Below are positions 8,928 through 18,131 of a stretch of DNA of 64,000 nt, in pieces. Position 1 is the first letter of the stretch. Every line of letters begins with the position of its first letter. The stretch is from Streptomyces sp. WP-1. GTDB taxonomy: Bacteria > Actinomycetota > Actinomycetes > Streptomycetales > Streptomycetaceae. The stretch lies in assembly GCF_030450125.1 (NCBI RefSeq), contig NZ_CP123923.1, forward strand, positions 6,209,501-6,273,500, given 5' to 3'. The position numbers and the translations under genes are program-made. Under the pieces are notes generated by a model. That model was not told the DNA's origin and did not search any database. It was given only the letters and a program-made list of their open reading frames with translations.

Positions 8928-9254
8928 ATGACCGTTGAGCGTGAGCACAGGGATACGACTGCCCAGCCGCCGCACTGGGACGCGCAGGCCGCCGGATTCG
9001 ACGACGAACCGGCCCACGGCCCGCGCGATCCCACCGCACGGACCGCCTGGTCGGCCCGCCTCGCCCCCTGGCTGCCCGGGCACCCAGCCGAGGTGCTCGA
9101 CCTCGGCTGCGGCACCGGCGGCCTGTCGCTGCTCGCCGCCGAGCAGGGGCACCGGGTGACGGCCGGGGCGGGCGTGGAGCGGCTGTCCGGTGACGCCGTG
9201 TTGTGGGGAAAGGAGGTGACGGACGAGCGGTACGCGGTGGTGGCGGGCGTCTGA
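8928..9254 (+). pseudogene. SAM-dependent methyltransferase with internal deletion
   Basis: The 108-residue product begins like a class I methyltransferase, with motif I as VLDLGCGTGGLSLLA followed by GHRVT, and ends like the C terminus of the same family (VLWGKEVTDERYAVVA). The whole middle, normally about 100 residues carrying motifs II to IV and the substrate region, is missing. The join falls after GHRVT and stays in frame. Such a protein could not form the Rossmann fold, so the gene is probably a deletion remnant. A short functional protein is the less likely reading. The start is the ATG at 8928. Confidence 0.7.
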
Positions 9255-9271
9255 GCCGTGCCCGACGGGGG

Positions 9272-9772
9272 TCAGGCCAGCAGGTCGCCGAAACCGTCCG
9301 CGCGGGCCAGCCGCTCCAGCTCGTCGAGGGCGGCCACGGCGGCCGTCGCGGCCCCCGGATCCCGCTCGGCCAGCCCGCTCGCGGCGAACTCGTCCTCGTC
9401 CAGGCGGCGCACGTCCCCGCCGTCGGCCGACCGCCACAGGTCCAGGTCGAGGTCCCCCACCACCAGTTCCGCCCCGGTGCGGACCGCGGGCCGGGTGATG
9501 TCGCAGTACCAGCCCTTGACGCGGCCGTCCGCGGCGCGGACCTCCTTCACCGCGTACCACCGGTCCCGCCAGTAGTACTCGGTGAACACATCGCCCGGCT
9601 CGAAGCGCACGAACCCGAAGTCACGGGTGCCGTCGCCCGCCCAGGGCGCCCGGACCACGACCCGGGTGCCGTCGTCCCCGAGCAGCCCCGCCGGGTAACG
9701 GATCTTCGTACGGCCGCCCTTGACCAGGCTGACGGTCAGATCGGTCGTCGGCTCAGCCGAGTTCACGGACAT
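9272..9772 (-). CDS. DUF402 domain protein
   Basis: A 166-residue protein of the DUF402 (FomD-like/YgaC) fold. The sequence WYCDITRPAVRTG followed by VGDLDLDLWRSADGG contains the conserved acidic cluster that binds metal in this family; characterised members are nucleotide diphosphatases or associated phosphatases. The ATG at 9772 is chosen because GGAGG lies six bases before it; an upstream in-frame ATG has no such site. The gene overlaps the end of the GNAT gene by 20 bases and is probably translated from the same mRNA. Confidence 0.85.
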   Translation of the reverse strand: MSVNSAEPTTDLTVSLVKGGRTKIRYPAGLLGDDGTRVVVRAPWAGDGTRDFGFVRFEPGDVFTEYYWRDRWYAVKEVRAADGRVKGWYCDITRPAVRTGAELVVGDLDLDLWRSADGGDVRRLDEDEFAASGLAERDPGAATAAVAALDELERLARADGFGDLLA

Positions 9773-10682
9773 GACGGACCTCCGCCGCACAGATCTCGTA
9801 GCCGAGCCACTTGTTGACCGCGATCATCGGATCGTTGCCGGCGTCGTTGCCCGTGAACGCGTCGGTGACACCGGCGGCGCGGGCCCGGTGCAGCGAGTGC
9901 AGCTTGGCGAGCTTGGCCAGGCCGCGCCCGCGGTGGGCGCGGGCGGTGCCGGTCATCGAGGTGGAGTACCGGCCGCCGCCGTCGGTGCAGGCGGCGGTGA
10001 AGGCGACCGGGCGGCCGTCGACACACGCGGCCATGGTCAGCTCGCGGTTCAGCAGCGGGTCATGCCAGGTGCTGGTCAGCCAGTCGTCGTAGTCCGGCGC
10101 CTCGAAGCCGACATCGCCCGGCTCGTCCTGGAGGGTCTCCGCGTCCAGCTCGAACAGCGGGCGCGGGTCGTCCGCGAACTCCGCGGCCGAGCGCAGCTCG
10201 ACGCCCGGCGGGGCGGGCGTCAGCGGCGGAAGCCCGCCACCGGCCAGGTCCAGCCGGAGGAAGTACGCGGACCTGCTGGCCCGGTAGCCGTGCCGCTCGG
10301 CGAAGGCGCGGTCGGCCGGCTCGTCCAGGACCCAGCTGAACACCTTGGTCGCGCCCAGCGAGGCGAGATACTCCTCGGCCGTGCGCAGCAGCAGCGTGCC
10401 CGCGCCGCGCCCCGCCCGGTCCGGCCGGACGTGGATGTTCAGCAGGCCCTGACCCGGCTCGCCGCTGTCGTGTGCCAGCAGGACCTGGGCGGCGCCGACG
10501 ATCTCGCCGCCCTCCTCCGCGACCAGCGGGCGGTAGCGGGCGTCGGGATGGGTGTGCAGCGCGCTGTGCCGGACCGATTCCGGGGTGGACAGGATGTACG
10601 GCAGGGCGAGCCGGCGCACCCGGGCGAAGCCCTCCGTGTCGGCCGGTACCTCGGGGCGCACATCGCGGACGATCAATGTCAT
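9753..10682 (-). CDS. Tandem GNAT acetyltransferase
   Basis: A 309-residue protein with two GNAT folds. The first contains the acetyl-CoA loop region VRPDRAGRGAGTLLL (about residues 88-102) and the second GTARAHRGRGLAKLAK (about residues 245-260), both matching the R/Q-x-x-G-x-G/A motif. The acceptor substrate is unknown; double-GNAT proteins of actinobacteria include mycothiol-synthase-like and antibiotic-modifying members. It leads a two-gene minus-strand unit with the DUF402 gene and is divergent from a GntR-family regulator. Confidence 0.88.
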   Translation of the reverse strand: MTLIVRDVRPEVPADTEGFARVRRLALPYILSTPESVRHSALHTHPDARYRPLVAEEGGEIVGAAQVLLAHDSGEPGQGLLNIHVRPDRAGRGAGTLLLRTAEEYLASLGATKVFSWVLDEPADRAFAERHGYRASRSAYFLRLDLAGGGLPPLTPAPPGVELRSAAEFADDPRPLFELDAETLQDEPGDVGFEAPDYDDWLTSTWHDPLLNRELTMAACVDGRPVAFTAACTDGGGRYSTSMTGTARAHRGRGLAKLAKLHSLHRARAAGVTDAFTGNDAGNDPMIAVNKWLGYEICAAEVRHVRELG

Positions 10683-10753
10683 GTGGAGGGACCGTACGGG
10701 GAGTTGCCCCGGGGGTGCCCCTCATTTTTCGGCGGGTGCGTCAGAATCGGGCT

Positions 10754-11125
10754 GTGAGCCTGAAGATCCGCATCGATGACAGCGCGCCCCCCTACGAGCA
10801 GGTGCGGGCGCAGATTTCCGAGCAGGCACGGTCCGGGGTGCTGCCCGTGGGGTACCGGCTGCCGACCGTGCGGGGGCTGGCCGAGTCCCTGGGGCTCGCG
10901 GTGAACACGGTGGCCAAGGCGTACCGGGCGCTGGAGGGCGACGGGGTGATCGAGACGCGGGGACGCCTCGGCACGTATGTGGCCGCCGCCGGCTCGGCCG
11001 CGGAACGTGAGGCGTCGGTGGCGGCGCAGGCGTATGCCGACCGGGTGCGGAGGCTGGGGCTGGGGGAGGAGGCGGCGCTGGCGGCGGTACGGGACGCCCT
11101 GCGGGCGGCTTACGGGGGCAGCTGA
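10754..11125 (+). CDS. GntR-family regulator, YtrA type
   Basis: A 123-residue regulator with an N-terminal GntR winged helix (PYEQVRAQISEQARSGVLPVGYRLPTVRGLAESLGLAVNTVAKAYRALEGDGVIETR) and only a short helical tail, as in the YtrA subfamily, which lacks a ligand-binding domain. The GTG start is at 10754. A CAGAAT hexamer only seven bases before it would make the mRNA leaderless. YtrA proteins usually control ABC transporters, but none is nearby. It is divergent from the GNAT gene. Confidence 0.88.
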   Translation: MSLKIRIDDSAPPYEQVRAQISEQARSGVLPVGYRLPTVRGLAESLGLAVNTVAKAYRALEGDGVIETRGRLGTYVAAAGSAAEREASVAAQAYADRVRRLGLGEEAALAAVRDALRAAYGGS

Positions 11126-11181
11126 GGCGGGGCCGGGGTGTCGGGGGTGGGCCGAGAAGGGCTCGGCACCGCCGGGACGCG

Positions 11182-11952
11182 TCAGCGCTGACCCGCCGGT
11201 TCCGGGAATCGCGTCACCGTCAGGCCCGCCCGCCGCACCGCCCTCGCGAAGGTCACCGCGTCCGCCACCGCCGCTCCGCCCGGGTCGTTGTTGAAGTAGG
11301 CGTGGACGGGCTCGTCGTCGGGGAAGGCCGTGGCGATGCGGTCCACCCAGGTCTCCAGGGCGCGGTGGCCGTAGTGGGGCCAGGGGTGGGCGCGGCCCTG
11401 GTGGAAGCGGACGTAGCCCCAGCCGGTGGTGCGCCACAGCGGGGTGACCGGGCGGGACAGCACATCGGCCCAGCACAGGGCCGCGCCCCGGGAGACGAGG
11501 ACCTCCCGCACCTCGGGCGTCCACCAGGAGTCGTGCCGGGGCTCCACCGCGACCCTCGTACCGGCCGGGAAGCAGGCCAGACAGGCGTCCAGCAGGGCCG
11601 GGTCGGCGCGCAGCGTGGGCGGGAGCTGGAGCAGGACCGGACCGAGCCGGTCGCGGAGGCCCGCCGCGTGGGTCATCAGCCGGTCCACCGGCTCGGCGGG
11701 GTCCTTCAGCCGCCTGATGTGGGTCAGATAGCGGCTGGCCTTGACCGCGACCACGAAATCCGGTGGCACCCGCGAGCGCCAGACGGCGAAATTGTCGTAC
11801 GACGGCAGCCGGTAGAACGCGTTGTTGATCTCCACCGTGGCGAACAGCCGGGTGTACTCCTCCAGCCACAGCCGCGCCGGGACCCCGGCCGGATAGACGA
11901 GGTCCCGCCAGTCCTTGTACTGCCACCCGGAGGTGCCGACCAGCAAGGTCAC
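11182..11952 (-). CDS. DUF72 (YecE-like) protein
   Basis: A TIM-barrel-like protein of 256 residues. It begins LLVGTSGWQYKDWRDLVYP, the characteristic opening of DUF72, and carries VEINNAFYRLP, FVVAVKASRYLTHIRRL, LLQLPPTLR and VHAYFNNDPGGAAVADA, all family signatures. Its biochemical role is unknown. The start lies just upstream of the end of the AAA gene (15 bases), so the two are probably co-transcribed in the order AAA then DUF72. Confidence 0.9.
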   Translation of the reverse strand: MTLLVGTSGWQYKDWRDLVYPAGVPARLWLEEYTRLFATVEINNAFYRLPSYDNFAVWRSRVPPDFVVAVKASRYLTHIRRLKDPAEPVDRLMTHAAGLRDRLGPVLLQLPPTLRADPALLDACLACFPAGTRVAVEPRHDSWWTPEVREVLVSRGAALCWADVLSRPVTPLWRTTGWGYVRFHQGRAHPWPHYGHRALETWVDRIATAFPDDEPVHAYFNNDPGGAAVADAVTFARAVRRAGLTVTRFPEPAGQR

Positions 11953-11967
11953 CTCCTCATGAAAGCA

Positions 11968-13062
11968 CTACAGGTACAGCCCCGCGTCCGCGCCGTTGCG
12001 CGCCCCCGGCACCGATGTCGGGGTGGTGCCCCGGCGCAGCGCGTACAGCTCGGCCAGGGTGGCGCCCTCGCGGCCGACGCCCTCCTCCGTGCCGAGCCAG
12101 TGCACCGCCTCGTCGCGGGTGAGCGGGCCCACCTCGATGCGGGCCAGGCAGCGGCCGGGGCGGACCACGGCGGGGTGCAGGCGCTCCAGGTCCTCGTTCG
12201 TGGTGACGCCCACCAGGACGTTGCGGCCCTGGCCGAGCAGGCCGTCGGTGAGGTTCAGCAGCCGGGACAGCGCCTGGCCCGCGGTGTGCCGGGCCTCGCC
12301 GCGGATCAGCTCGTCGCAGTCCTCCAGGAGCAGCAGCCGCCAGCGGCCCTTGCCCGCGCCGTCCTCCTCGCCGATCGCGATGTCCATCAGATAGCCGACG
12401 TCGGAGAAGAGCCGCTCGGGATCGAGGACGCAGTCCACCTGGCACCAGTCCCGCCAGGAGCGGGCCAGGGTGCGCAGCGCCGAGGTCTTGCCGGTGCCCG
12501 GCGGGCCGTGCAGCAGCAGGAGGCGGCCCGCGATGTCCTCCGGGGTGGTCTTCATCAGCCGGTCCATCGCCTCGGCGACCGGCGCGGTGTAGTTGGCGCG
12601 GACCTCCGACCAGGTGCCGGCCGAGATCTGCCGGGTGGTGCGGTGCGGACCGCGGCGCGGGGACACGTACCAGAACCCCATCGTCACGTTCTCCGGCTGG
12701 GGTTCGGGCTCGTCGGCAGCGCCGTCCGTGGCCCGGTCGAGGATCTCCTGGGCCAGTTCGGCGCTGGTCGCGGTCACGGTGACATCCGCGCCCCGGCTCC
12801 AGCGGGAGACCAGCAGCGTCCAGCCGTCGCCCTCGGCGAGGGTGGCGCTGCGGTCGTCGTCCCGGGCGACCCGGAGCACCTGGGCGCCCTCGGGCAGCAG
12901 GGTCGCGCCGGAGCGCACGCGGTCGATGTTCACCGCGTGCGAGTACGGCTGCTCGCCCGTCGCGAAACGGCCGAGGAACAGCGCGTCGACGACGTCGGAC
13001 GGCGAGTCGGAATCGTCGACGTGGAGCCGGATCGGCAGAGCGTCGTGCGGGTTCGCAGGCAT
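11968..13062 (-). CDS. AAA-type ATPase with DUF5925-like N terminus
   Basis: A 364-residue protein. The first ~150 residues resemble the DUF5925 region common in actinobacteria. The AAA module follows with Walker A LHGPPGTGKTSAL near residue 187, Walker B LLLLEDCDEL near 245, sensor 1 GVTTNED and the arginine-finger region HPAVVRPGRC. AAA proteins of this size act as remodelling ATPases; no client is identifiable from the neighbours. The ATG at 13062 is preferred because residues upstream of it read as out-of-frame noise. The gene is divergent from the glycoside hydrolase gene. Confidence 0.85.
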   Translation of the reverse strand: MPANPHDALPIRLHVDDSDSPSDVVDALFLGRFATGEQPYSHAVNIDRVRSGATLLPEGAQVLRVARDDDRSATLAEGDGWTLLVSRWSRGADVTVTATSAELAQEILDRATDGAADEPEPQPENVTMGFWYVSPRRGPHRTTRQISAGTWSEVRANYTAPVAEAMDRLMKTTPEDIAGRLLLLHGPPGTGKTSALRTLARSWRDWCQVDCVLDPERLFSDVGYLMDIAIGEEDGAGKGRWRLLLLEDCDELIRGEARHTAGQALSRLLNLTDGLLGQGRNVLVGVTTNEDLERLHPAVVRPGRCLARIEVGPLTRDEAVHWLGTEEGVGREGATLAELYALRRGTTPTSVPGARNGADAGLYL

Positions 13063-13181
13063 GCCGCCATGATCCGTCACCGATGCCCTCCGCGCACGGC
13101 ATTTCCACCGCTTGTTCCGGGTGTCCCGGGGGCGCCCCGGGTCTGCCCAAGCCCCGTACCGCGCCGATACTGTGGCCCTCG

Positions 13182-14567
13182 ATGGCACGTCATGGGTGGG
13201 CACCGGTCGGCCGGCGATGGCGGCTCGCCGCCCTGCTCGGGGGGATCGCGGCGGCGCTCGCCGTGCTGGTGGGCCTGCTCGGCGGGCCGCCCGGCGGACT
13301 GCCCGGCGGATCGCCCGGCACCTCGGCCGCGCCGCGCGGCACCGCGCGGCCGTACGTCGGCTGGGGCTTCACCCACACCCAGTTCAGCGCCGACGAGGGC
13401 GCGCCCGCCGCCACCGCCCGGGTGCGGGGGCTCCTCAAGGCGGACGGCGGCCCGGCGCAGGACCAGGCGATCATGGGCTGGGGCGCGGACAACCCCGAAC
13501 CGTCCCCGGGGCACTACGACTTCGCCGCCCTGGACCGCCGGATCGCCTTCGTCCGCGCCTCCGGCGGCACCCCGGTGATCACCCTGTGCTGCGCCCCCGA
13601 CTGGATGAAGGGCGGCAAGTCCGGCGCGGACAACACCGATTGGAGCCGGTCGGCCCTGGAGACCGCGCCCACCCCCGCCCACTACCAGGACTTCGCCGAC
13701 CTCGCCGCCACCGTGGCCCGGCGCTATCCGGACGTCCACCACTTCCTCGTCTGGAACGAGTTCAAGGGCTTCTGGGACGAGGCCGCGGGCCGCTGGGACT
13801 ACGAGGGGTACACCGACCTGTACAACCTCGTGTACCGCGCGCTGAAGAGGACCGGCGAGGACGTCCTGGTCGGCGGCCCCTATCTGCCGATGGTCAGCGT
13901 CGCCCCGTCCGACCCCGAGGCGTCCCCCCGGCTGCGGGGCGACTGGGGCGCGATGGACCAGCGGGTGCTCGACGCCTTCTCCTACTGGAACGCGCACAAG
14001 GCGGGCGCCGACTTCACCGTCGTCGACGGCGCCAGCTACCCCGACGGCGGCAGCCCCCGGCCCGACGAGTTCAGCGCCACGGACAAGCTGACCGCCGTCA
14101 GCGCCTGGGTACGACGGCAGACCCATGACCTTCCCCTGTGGTGGGCCGAGTACTACGTGGAACCCGGCGACGGCGACGCCGGCTGGTCCGATCCGCACCG
14201 GGTCGCCGTCCAGGCCACCGGCATGATCGCCCTGGTCCGGGGCGGCGCCGGATCCGGCTTCTACTGGAACCCGGAGAAGCGCACCGGCCCCGCCTGCCCC
14301 GGCTGCCTGTGGACCCCGACCGACCGCGCCGACGGGGGCCGGCCGCTGCCCATGTACGCGCTGCTGTCCCGGTTCGCCGCCGCCTTCCCGCCGGGCACCC
14401 GCTACCGCACGGTCCCCGTCGACCCGGCCGCCACGTCCGGCCTGCGCGTCCTCGGGAGCGACCGCACCGTCCTCGTCGTCAACACCCGCGACCGTACGAC
14501 CGTCGCGCGGGTGGACGGCGGCCGGCTCACGCTGCGGCCGTACGAGGTGAAGTGGCTCGACCGCTGA
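13182..14567 (+). CDS. Membrane-anchored or secreted glycoside hydrolase, GH39/xylosidase-like
   Basis: A 461-residue protein. An N-terminal signal or anchor helix (RLAALLGGIAAALAVLVGLLGG) is followed by a Gly/Pro-rich spacer and a TIM barrel. The acid/base Glu is probably in FLVWNEFKGFW (about residue 193) and the nucleophile in LWWAEYYVEPG (about 322), the arrangement of clan GH-A. Cys pairs such as LCCAP and CPGC suggest an extracellular fold. It converges on the polysaccharide operon with only 12 bases between stop codons. By location it may trim or release the polymer made there; substrate and family number are not proven. Confidence 0.75.
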   Translation: MARHGWAPVGRRWRLAALLGGIAAALAVLVGLLGGPPGGLPGGSPGTSAAPRGTARPYVGWGFTHTQFSADEGAPAATARVRGLLKADGGPAQDQAIMGWGADNPEPSPGHYDFAALDRRIAFVRASGGTPVITLCCAPDWMKGGKSGADNTDWSRSALETAPTPAHYQDFADLAATVARRYPDVHHFLVWNEFKGFWDEAAGRWDYEGYTDLYNLVYRALKRTGEDVLVGGPYLPMVSVAPSDPEASPRLRGDWGAMDQRVLDAFSYWNAHKAGADFTVVDGASYPDGGSPRPDEFSATDKLTAVSAWVRRQTHDLPLWWAEYYVEPGDGDAGWSDPHRVAVQATGMIALVRGGAGSGFYWNPEKRTGPACPGCLWTPTDRADGGRPLPMYALLSRFAAAFPPGTRYRTVPVDPAATSGLRVLGSDRTVLVVNTRDRTTVARVDGGRLTLRPYEVKWLDR

Positions 14568-14579
14568 CACCCGCCGCCC

Positions 14580-17500
14580 TCACTTCAGTGTCAGGAACCG
14601 CTGCACCAGCACCGCGAGCACCACCGCCAGGAGCGGCAGGGAGAACCAGAAACTCCCGTGGAGGAAACGCACTTGGCGCGCCCCCGGCCGCACCGCCACC
14701 CGCACCACCTCGCGCGCGGCGAGCAGCAGCATCAGGACGACGGCGGCCAGCGCGCCGACCACCGACCAGGGCGTCCAGGTCACCCGGGGTCCGACCGGCC
14801 CGGGGTGCGGCTCGGGGACCGGGCCCGGGGGCGGCGCGCGCAGGGCGTACACCGTGACATCCGCGTCGGCCAGGACCTTCGTCAGCTCCGGCCGGGCGTC
14901 CAGGCTCCGGGTGAGCCGGGGCCCCCAGGCCGCCGGGTAGCCCGCGTCCAGCCGCAGATACGTCACCTGGCTCTCATCGACCATCAGACAGGAGTGCGGG
15001 CCCGCCTCCTTCAGCGCCTCGACCAGCCCGGACACCCGGGTGGGGTCGACCGGCGCGAGCGTCGGGACGTAGTCCACCCGCTCCATGTCCTTCGCGCCCC
15101 ACGGCAGCGACGGCGTCACGTCGTTCACCGTGTCATCGCTCAGCCACAGCAGGCGTACGGTCGGCCGGTCATGGGCGTACACCCAGTTCATCGCCGCGAC
15201 CTCGCCGGGCCGGGTGCGCTCGAAGGGCTCGTTGCCCCACCGGGCCACCAGGAAGCCGCCCATCAGCAGCAGCCCGGCGAGCAGCGCGGCCCCGAGGGCG
15301 AGGACCGGCCGCCGGGTCCCCGTGGGGCGGGGGAAGAGCGCGAGGGCACCGAGCAGGGCCGCGCCCGGCACCGCGAACATGAAGACGCGCAGCGCCATCT
15401 CACCGCCGTACGACTGCATGCCGAAGCCCAGGAACGGGACGGAGGTGAGGACCACCAGAGACCGTTCGCGGTACCGGCACAGGCGGCGGCGCCACCAGCC
15501 GCAGCAGGCGAGGGCCAGCACGCCACCGGCCAGCAGCACCCGGGTGTACAGGACCAGCTTGTGGGTCGGATCGCCGCCCTGGATGCGGCCGGAGACGGAG
15601 GTGGAGACATTGCCGGCGATCCCGCCGATGCCGCCGAAGAGGTCGTCGAAGTGCCCGGACCAGTACGGCTCCGCCATGAAGCCGAGCCAGACGGCGACGA
15701 GCACCGCGCACAGCAGGGGCAGGCCGCGCAGTTCGCAGCGGCGCAGCAGGACGAGGGCCGCGAGGACGCCCAGCATCATGAACGGGGTCAGCTGGTGCGC
15801 GGGCACGGTCGCGGCGTACAACCCCAGCAACAGCAGGAGCAGGACGGTCCGTTGGCGGCGGTCGACGGGCGGTGGCTCCGTCTCGCCCGGCCGCAGCCGT
15901 GCCGTCAGGGCCCGGGGCGGGCGGAACCAGACCAGCAGGACCGCGGTGAAGACCAGGTACAGCAGGAAGGTGAAGCCCTGCGGGGAGAAGTAGTCCTGGC
16001 CGACCCAGCCGCACAGCGCGAACAGCCAGACGCCGGTCCACCTCGCCCGCCAGTCCGCCCGCACCGAGCGGACCAGCAGCAGCATCGGTGCCAGGTAGGC
16101 GAGTTGGATGGCCGTCGGCCACCAGCGGATGACCTCGGTGAAGTCGGTGACCCCGCAGGCCCGGCCCACGAACGCGGCCACCGCGAAGAAACCCGGCCAG
16201 CTCCAGCGGGCGTCCAGGTCCGGGACGGCGGTCCCGGTGCGGTCGATGTAGTCGAGGAAGCCCAGGTGCTGCCAGGCCGTCGCGAACCGGGGCTCGGTCT
16301 CGATCACGGCGGGCAGCGCGTGCAGCGACACGACCGTGACGAGCAGCGTCACCAGCAACAGGCCCCTCTGCTCCCGGCGTTGCCACAGCAGCCCGGCGAA
16401 CACCACGACCAGCAGGCCCGCGCCCGCGAGCGTCGGCCACGGCAGCACCGAGACCAGACCCAGGCCGCCCATCCGGTCCAGATCGCCCTCCCCGAGACGC
16501 AGGGCGGGGAGCCAGTAGAGGAGGAGGGCGGTGATCAGGAGGGAGGTCAGGAGGAGGGCCGAGCGCAGGTGGCGGGCGGGGGGAGAGGGGCGCGGCGGGG
16601 GCTCCGGCTCCACCGGGGGAGAGGGGGCCGGCGGGGGCTCCGGCTCCGTGGGGGGCGCGGAACGCGTCGGGGGTGCGGCCTCCCCGGCGACCCGCTCGCG
16701 TGCCCACGCCGGCACCCGGCGCCGTACCGGCTCCTTCTCCCACAGCCCCAGGTCCGCCAGATCCCCGTCCGGCGCCACCGCGTCCGGTACGGCCCCCGCC
16801 TCCCACGTGGACCCGGGCACCGGCGCCGCATCCGCCCGCACCGTCCGCCACAGCCGTGGCGCGGCGATCGAGACGATCACGGCCAGGCTGGAGATCTCGG
16901 CGACCCCCGCCCCCGTGAGCCCCATCCGGGGCAGGAGCAGCAGGGTGAGCCCGAGGACCAGGACGCACAACAGGCCCTGGAGCCAGGCGAGTCCGGCGGT
17001 GCGGCTCTGGGCGCGCAGCACCGCGAAGTAGGTCTCCATGACGACCCGGAGCAGGGTGCCGACGGCGAACAGGCGCAGCAGCCCGGTCGCCGCGTCCGCG
17101 TAGCCCGCGCCGAAGACGCCGAGGATCCAGGGCGCGCCGAGGAACAGCACGGCGCTGATCGGCAGCATGATCCTGGCCATGCGCCACAGCGCCGCGCGGG
17201 CGTCGGCCGCCAGCCGCTCCGGGGCGTGCGAGCCCTCGACGGTGAGGGACGCGCCCATGTTGACGGCGAGCAGGTTGCAGGTGCCGCCGATGGTGGTGGT
17301 GATGTAGAAGTACGCGTTCTCCTCGGAGCTGACCTGCGCGGCGATGATCACCGGCACCAGGTAGACCACGGCGAGCGAGAACAGGGAGCCGGTGTAGTCC
17401 CCGGCCAGGAACCGCCCGATCTCCCGGGCGGGCGGCGGCCCGGGTCGCCCGGCGGTCGCCGCGACATGGCGGGGCACCAGCCGCCGGAACACCAGCCAGC

Positions 17501-18131
17501 CCAGCGGCACCACGGACGTGCCGATCGCGGCCACCCAGGACACGAAGACCCCGGTGGCCGGCACGGCGACGGCGAACACGGCGAGCAGCACCAGCTTCAC
17601 CGCCGAGAACACCGTGTTGCCCACCGGCACCCAGGGCGCGCTGCGCAGCCCGGTCAGCACCCCGTCCTGGAGGGTGAGCAGGTTCCAGGCGACCACGGCC
17701 GCCACGAAGCCGAGGCCGGGAAGCGGTCCGTGCAGAAAGCGGTACGACGGCCCCCAGACGTCCAGGGTGCCGAGGAACACCCCGGCGGCCAGCGCCACGA
17801 TCAGCGAACTGCCCGCGTACGTACGGAAGATGAAGCGACCGGTGCGCCTTCCGGACACCGGGATGAACCGGGCCAGCGCGCCGGTCAGGGTCACCGCGGT
17901 GAGCCCGGCGAGCAGCTTCATCGCGGCGATGGCGGCCGAGCCCCGGCCGACCGCGGCATCGGAGTAGTAGTGCGCCGCGGCCAGCCAGAAGCCGAGGCCG
18001 AGGACGGCGGAGATCCCGGTGTTGAGCATCAGCGCGTACGCGTTCCGCAGCAGCGGACCCCCGCCAGGGGCGCGGGCGGCGCCGGGCGCCTTCGCCGCCT
18101 CGGGCCCGGGCGCGGTGGTCGTGTCAGTCAC
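14580..18131 (-). CDS. Flippase-polymerase fusion for extracellular polysaccharide
   Basis: A membrane protein of 1183 residues with two halves. Residues ~30-430 form a MOP/Wzx-type flippase (12-14 hydrophobic helices, opening LLRNAYALMLNTGISAVLGLGFWLA). Residues ~430-524 are a soluble linker rich in Pro and Glu. Residues ~524-1180 form a second multispanning domain of Wzy or GT-C character, with a soluble segment before the last helix. The GTG at 18131 overlaps the upstream NodB stop by eight bases; the frame is open further upstream, but that translation is the shadow of the NodB gene. One chain could therefore move a lipid-linked repeat unit and polymerise or transfer it. The second domain's assignment is by topology only, and a mannosyltransferase-type function is an alternative. 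Confidence 0.75.
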   Translation of the reverse strand: MTDTTTAPGPEAAKAPGAARAPGGGPLLRNAYALMLNTGISAVLGLGFWLAAAHYYSDAAVGRGSAAIAAMKLLAGLTAVTLTGALARFIPVSGRRTGRFIFRTYAGSSLIVALAAGVFLGTLDVWGPSYRFLHGPLPGLGFVAAVVAWNLLTLQDGVLTGLRSAPWVPVGNTVFSAVKLVLLAVFAVAVPATGVFVSWVAAIGTSVVPLGWLVFRRLVPRHVAATAGRPGPPPAREIGRFLAGDYTGSLFSLAVVYLVPVIIAAQVSSEENAYFYITTTIGGTCNLLAVNMGASLTVEGSHAPERLAADARAALWRMARIMLPISAVLFLGAPWILGVFGAGYADAATGLLRLFAVGTLLRVVMETYFAVLRAQSRTAGLAWLQGLLCVLVLGLTLLLLPRMGLTGAGVAEISSLAVIVSIAAPRLWRTVRADAAPVPGSTWEAGAVPDAVAPDGDLADLGLWEKEPVRRRVPAWARERVAGEAAPPTRSAPPTEPEPPPAPSPPVEPEPPPRPSPPARHLRSALLLTSLLITALLLYWLPALRLGEGDLDRMGGLGLVSVLPWPTLAGAGLLVVVFAGLLWQRREQRGLLLVTLLVTVVSLHALPAVIETEPRFATAWQHLGFLDYIDRTGTAVPDLDARWSWPGFFAVAAFVGRACGVTDFTEVIRWWPTAIQLAYLAPMLLLVRSVRADWRARWTGVWLFALCGWVGQDYFSPQGFTFLLYLVFTAVLLVWFRPPRALTARLRPGETEPPPVDRRQRTVLLLLLLGLYAATVPAHQLTPFMMLGVLAALVLLRRCELRGLPLLCAVLVAVWLGFMAEPYWSGHFDDLFGGIGGIAGNVSTSVSGRIQGGDPTHKLVLYTRVLLAGGVLALACCGWWRRRLCRYRERSLVVLTSVPFLGFGMQSYGGEMALRVFMFAVPGAALLGALALFPRPTGTRRPVLALGAALLAGLLLMGGFLVARWGNEPFERTRPGEVAAMNWVYAHDRPTVRLLWLSDDTVNDVTPSLPWGAKDMERVDYVPTLAPVDPTRVSGLVEALKEAGPHSCLMVDESQVTYLRLDAGYPAAWGPRLTRSLDARPELTKVLADADVTVYALRAPPPGPVPEPHPGPVGPRVTWTPWSVVGALAAVVLMLLLAAREVVRVAVRPGARQVRFLHGSFWFSLPLLAVVLAVLVQRFLTLK

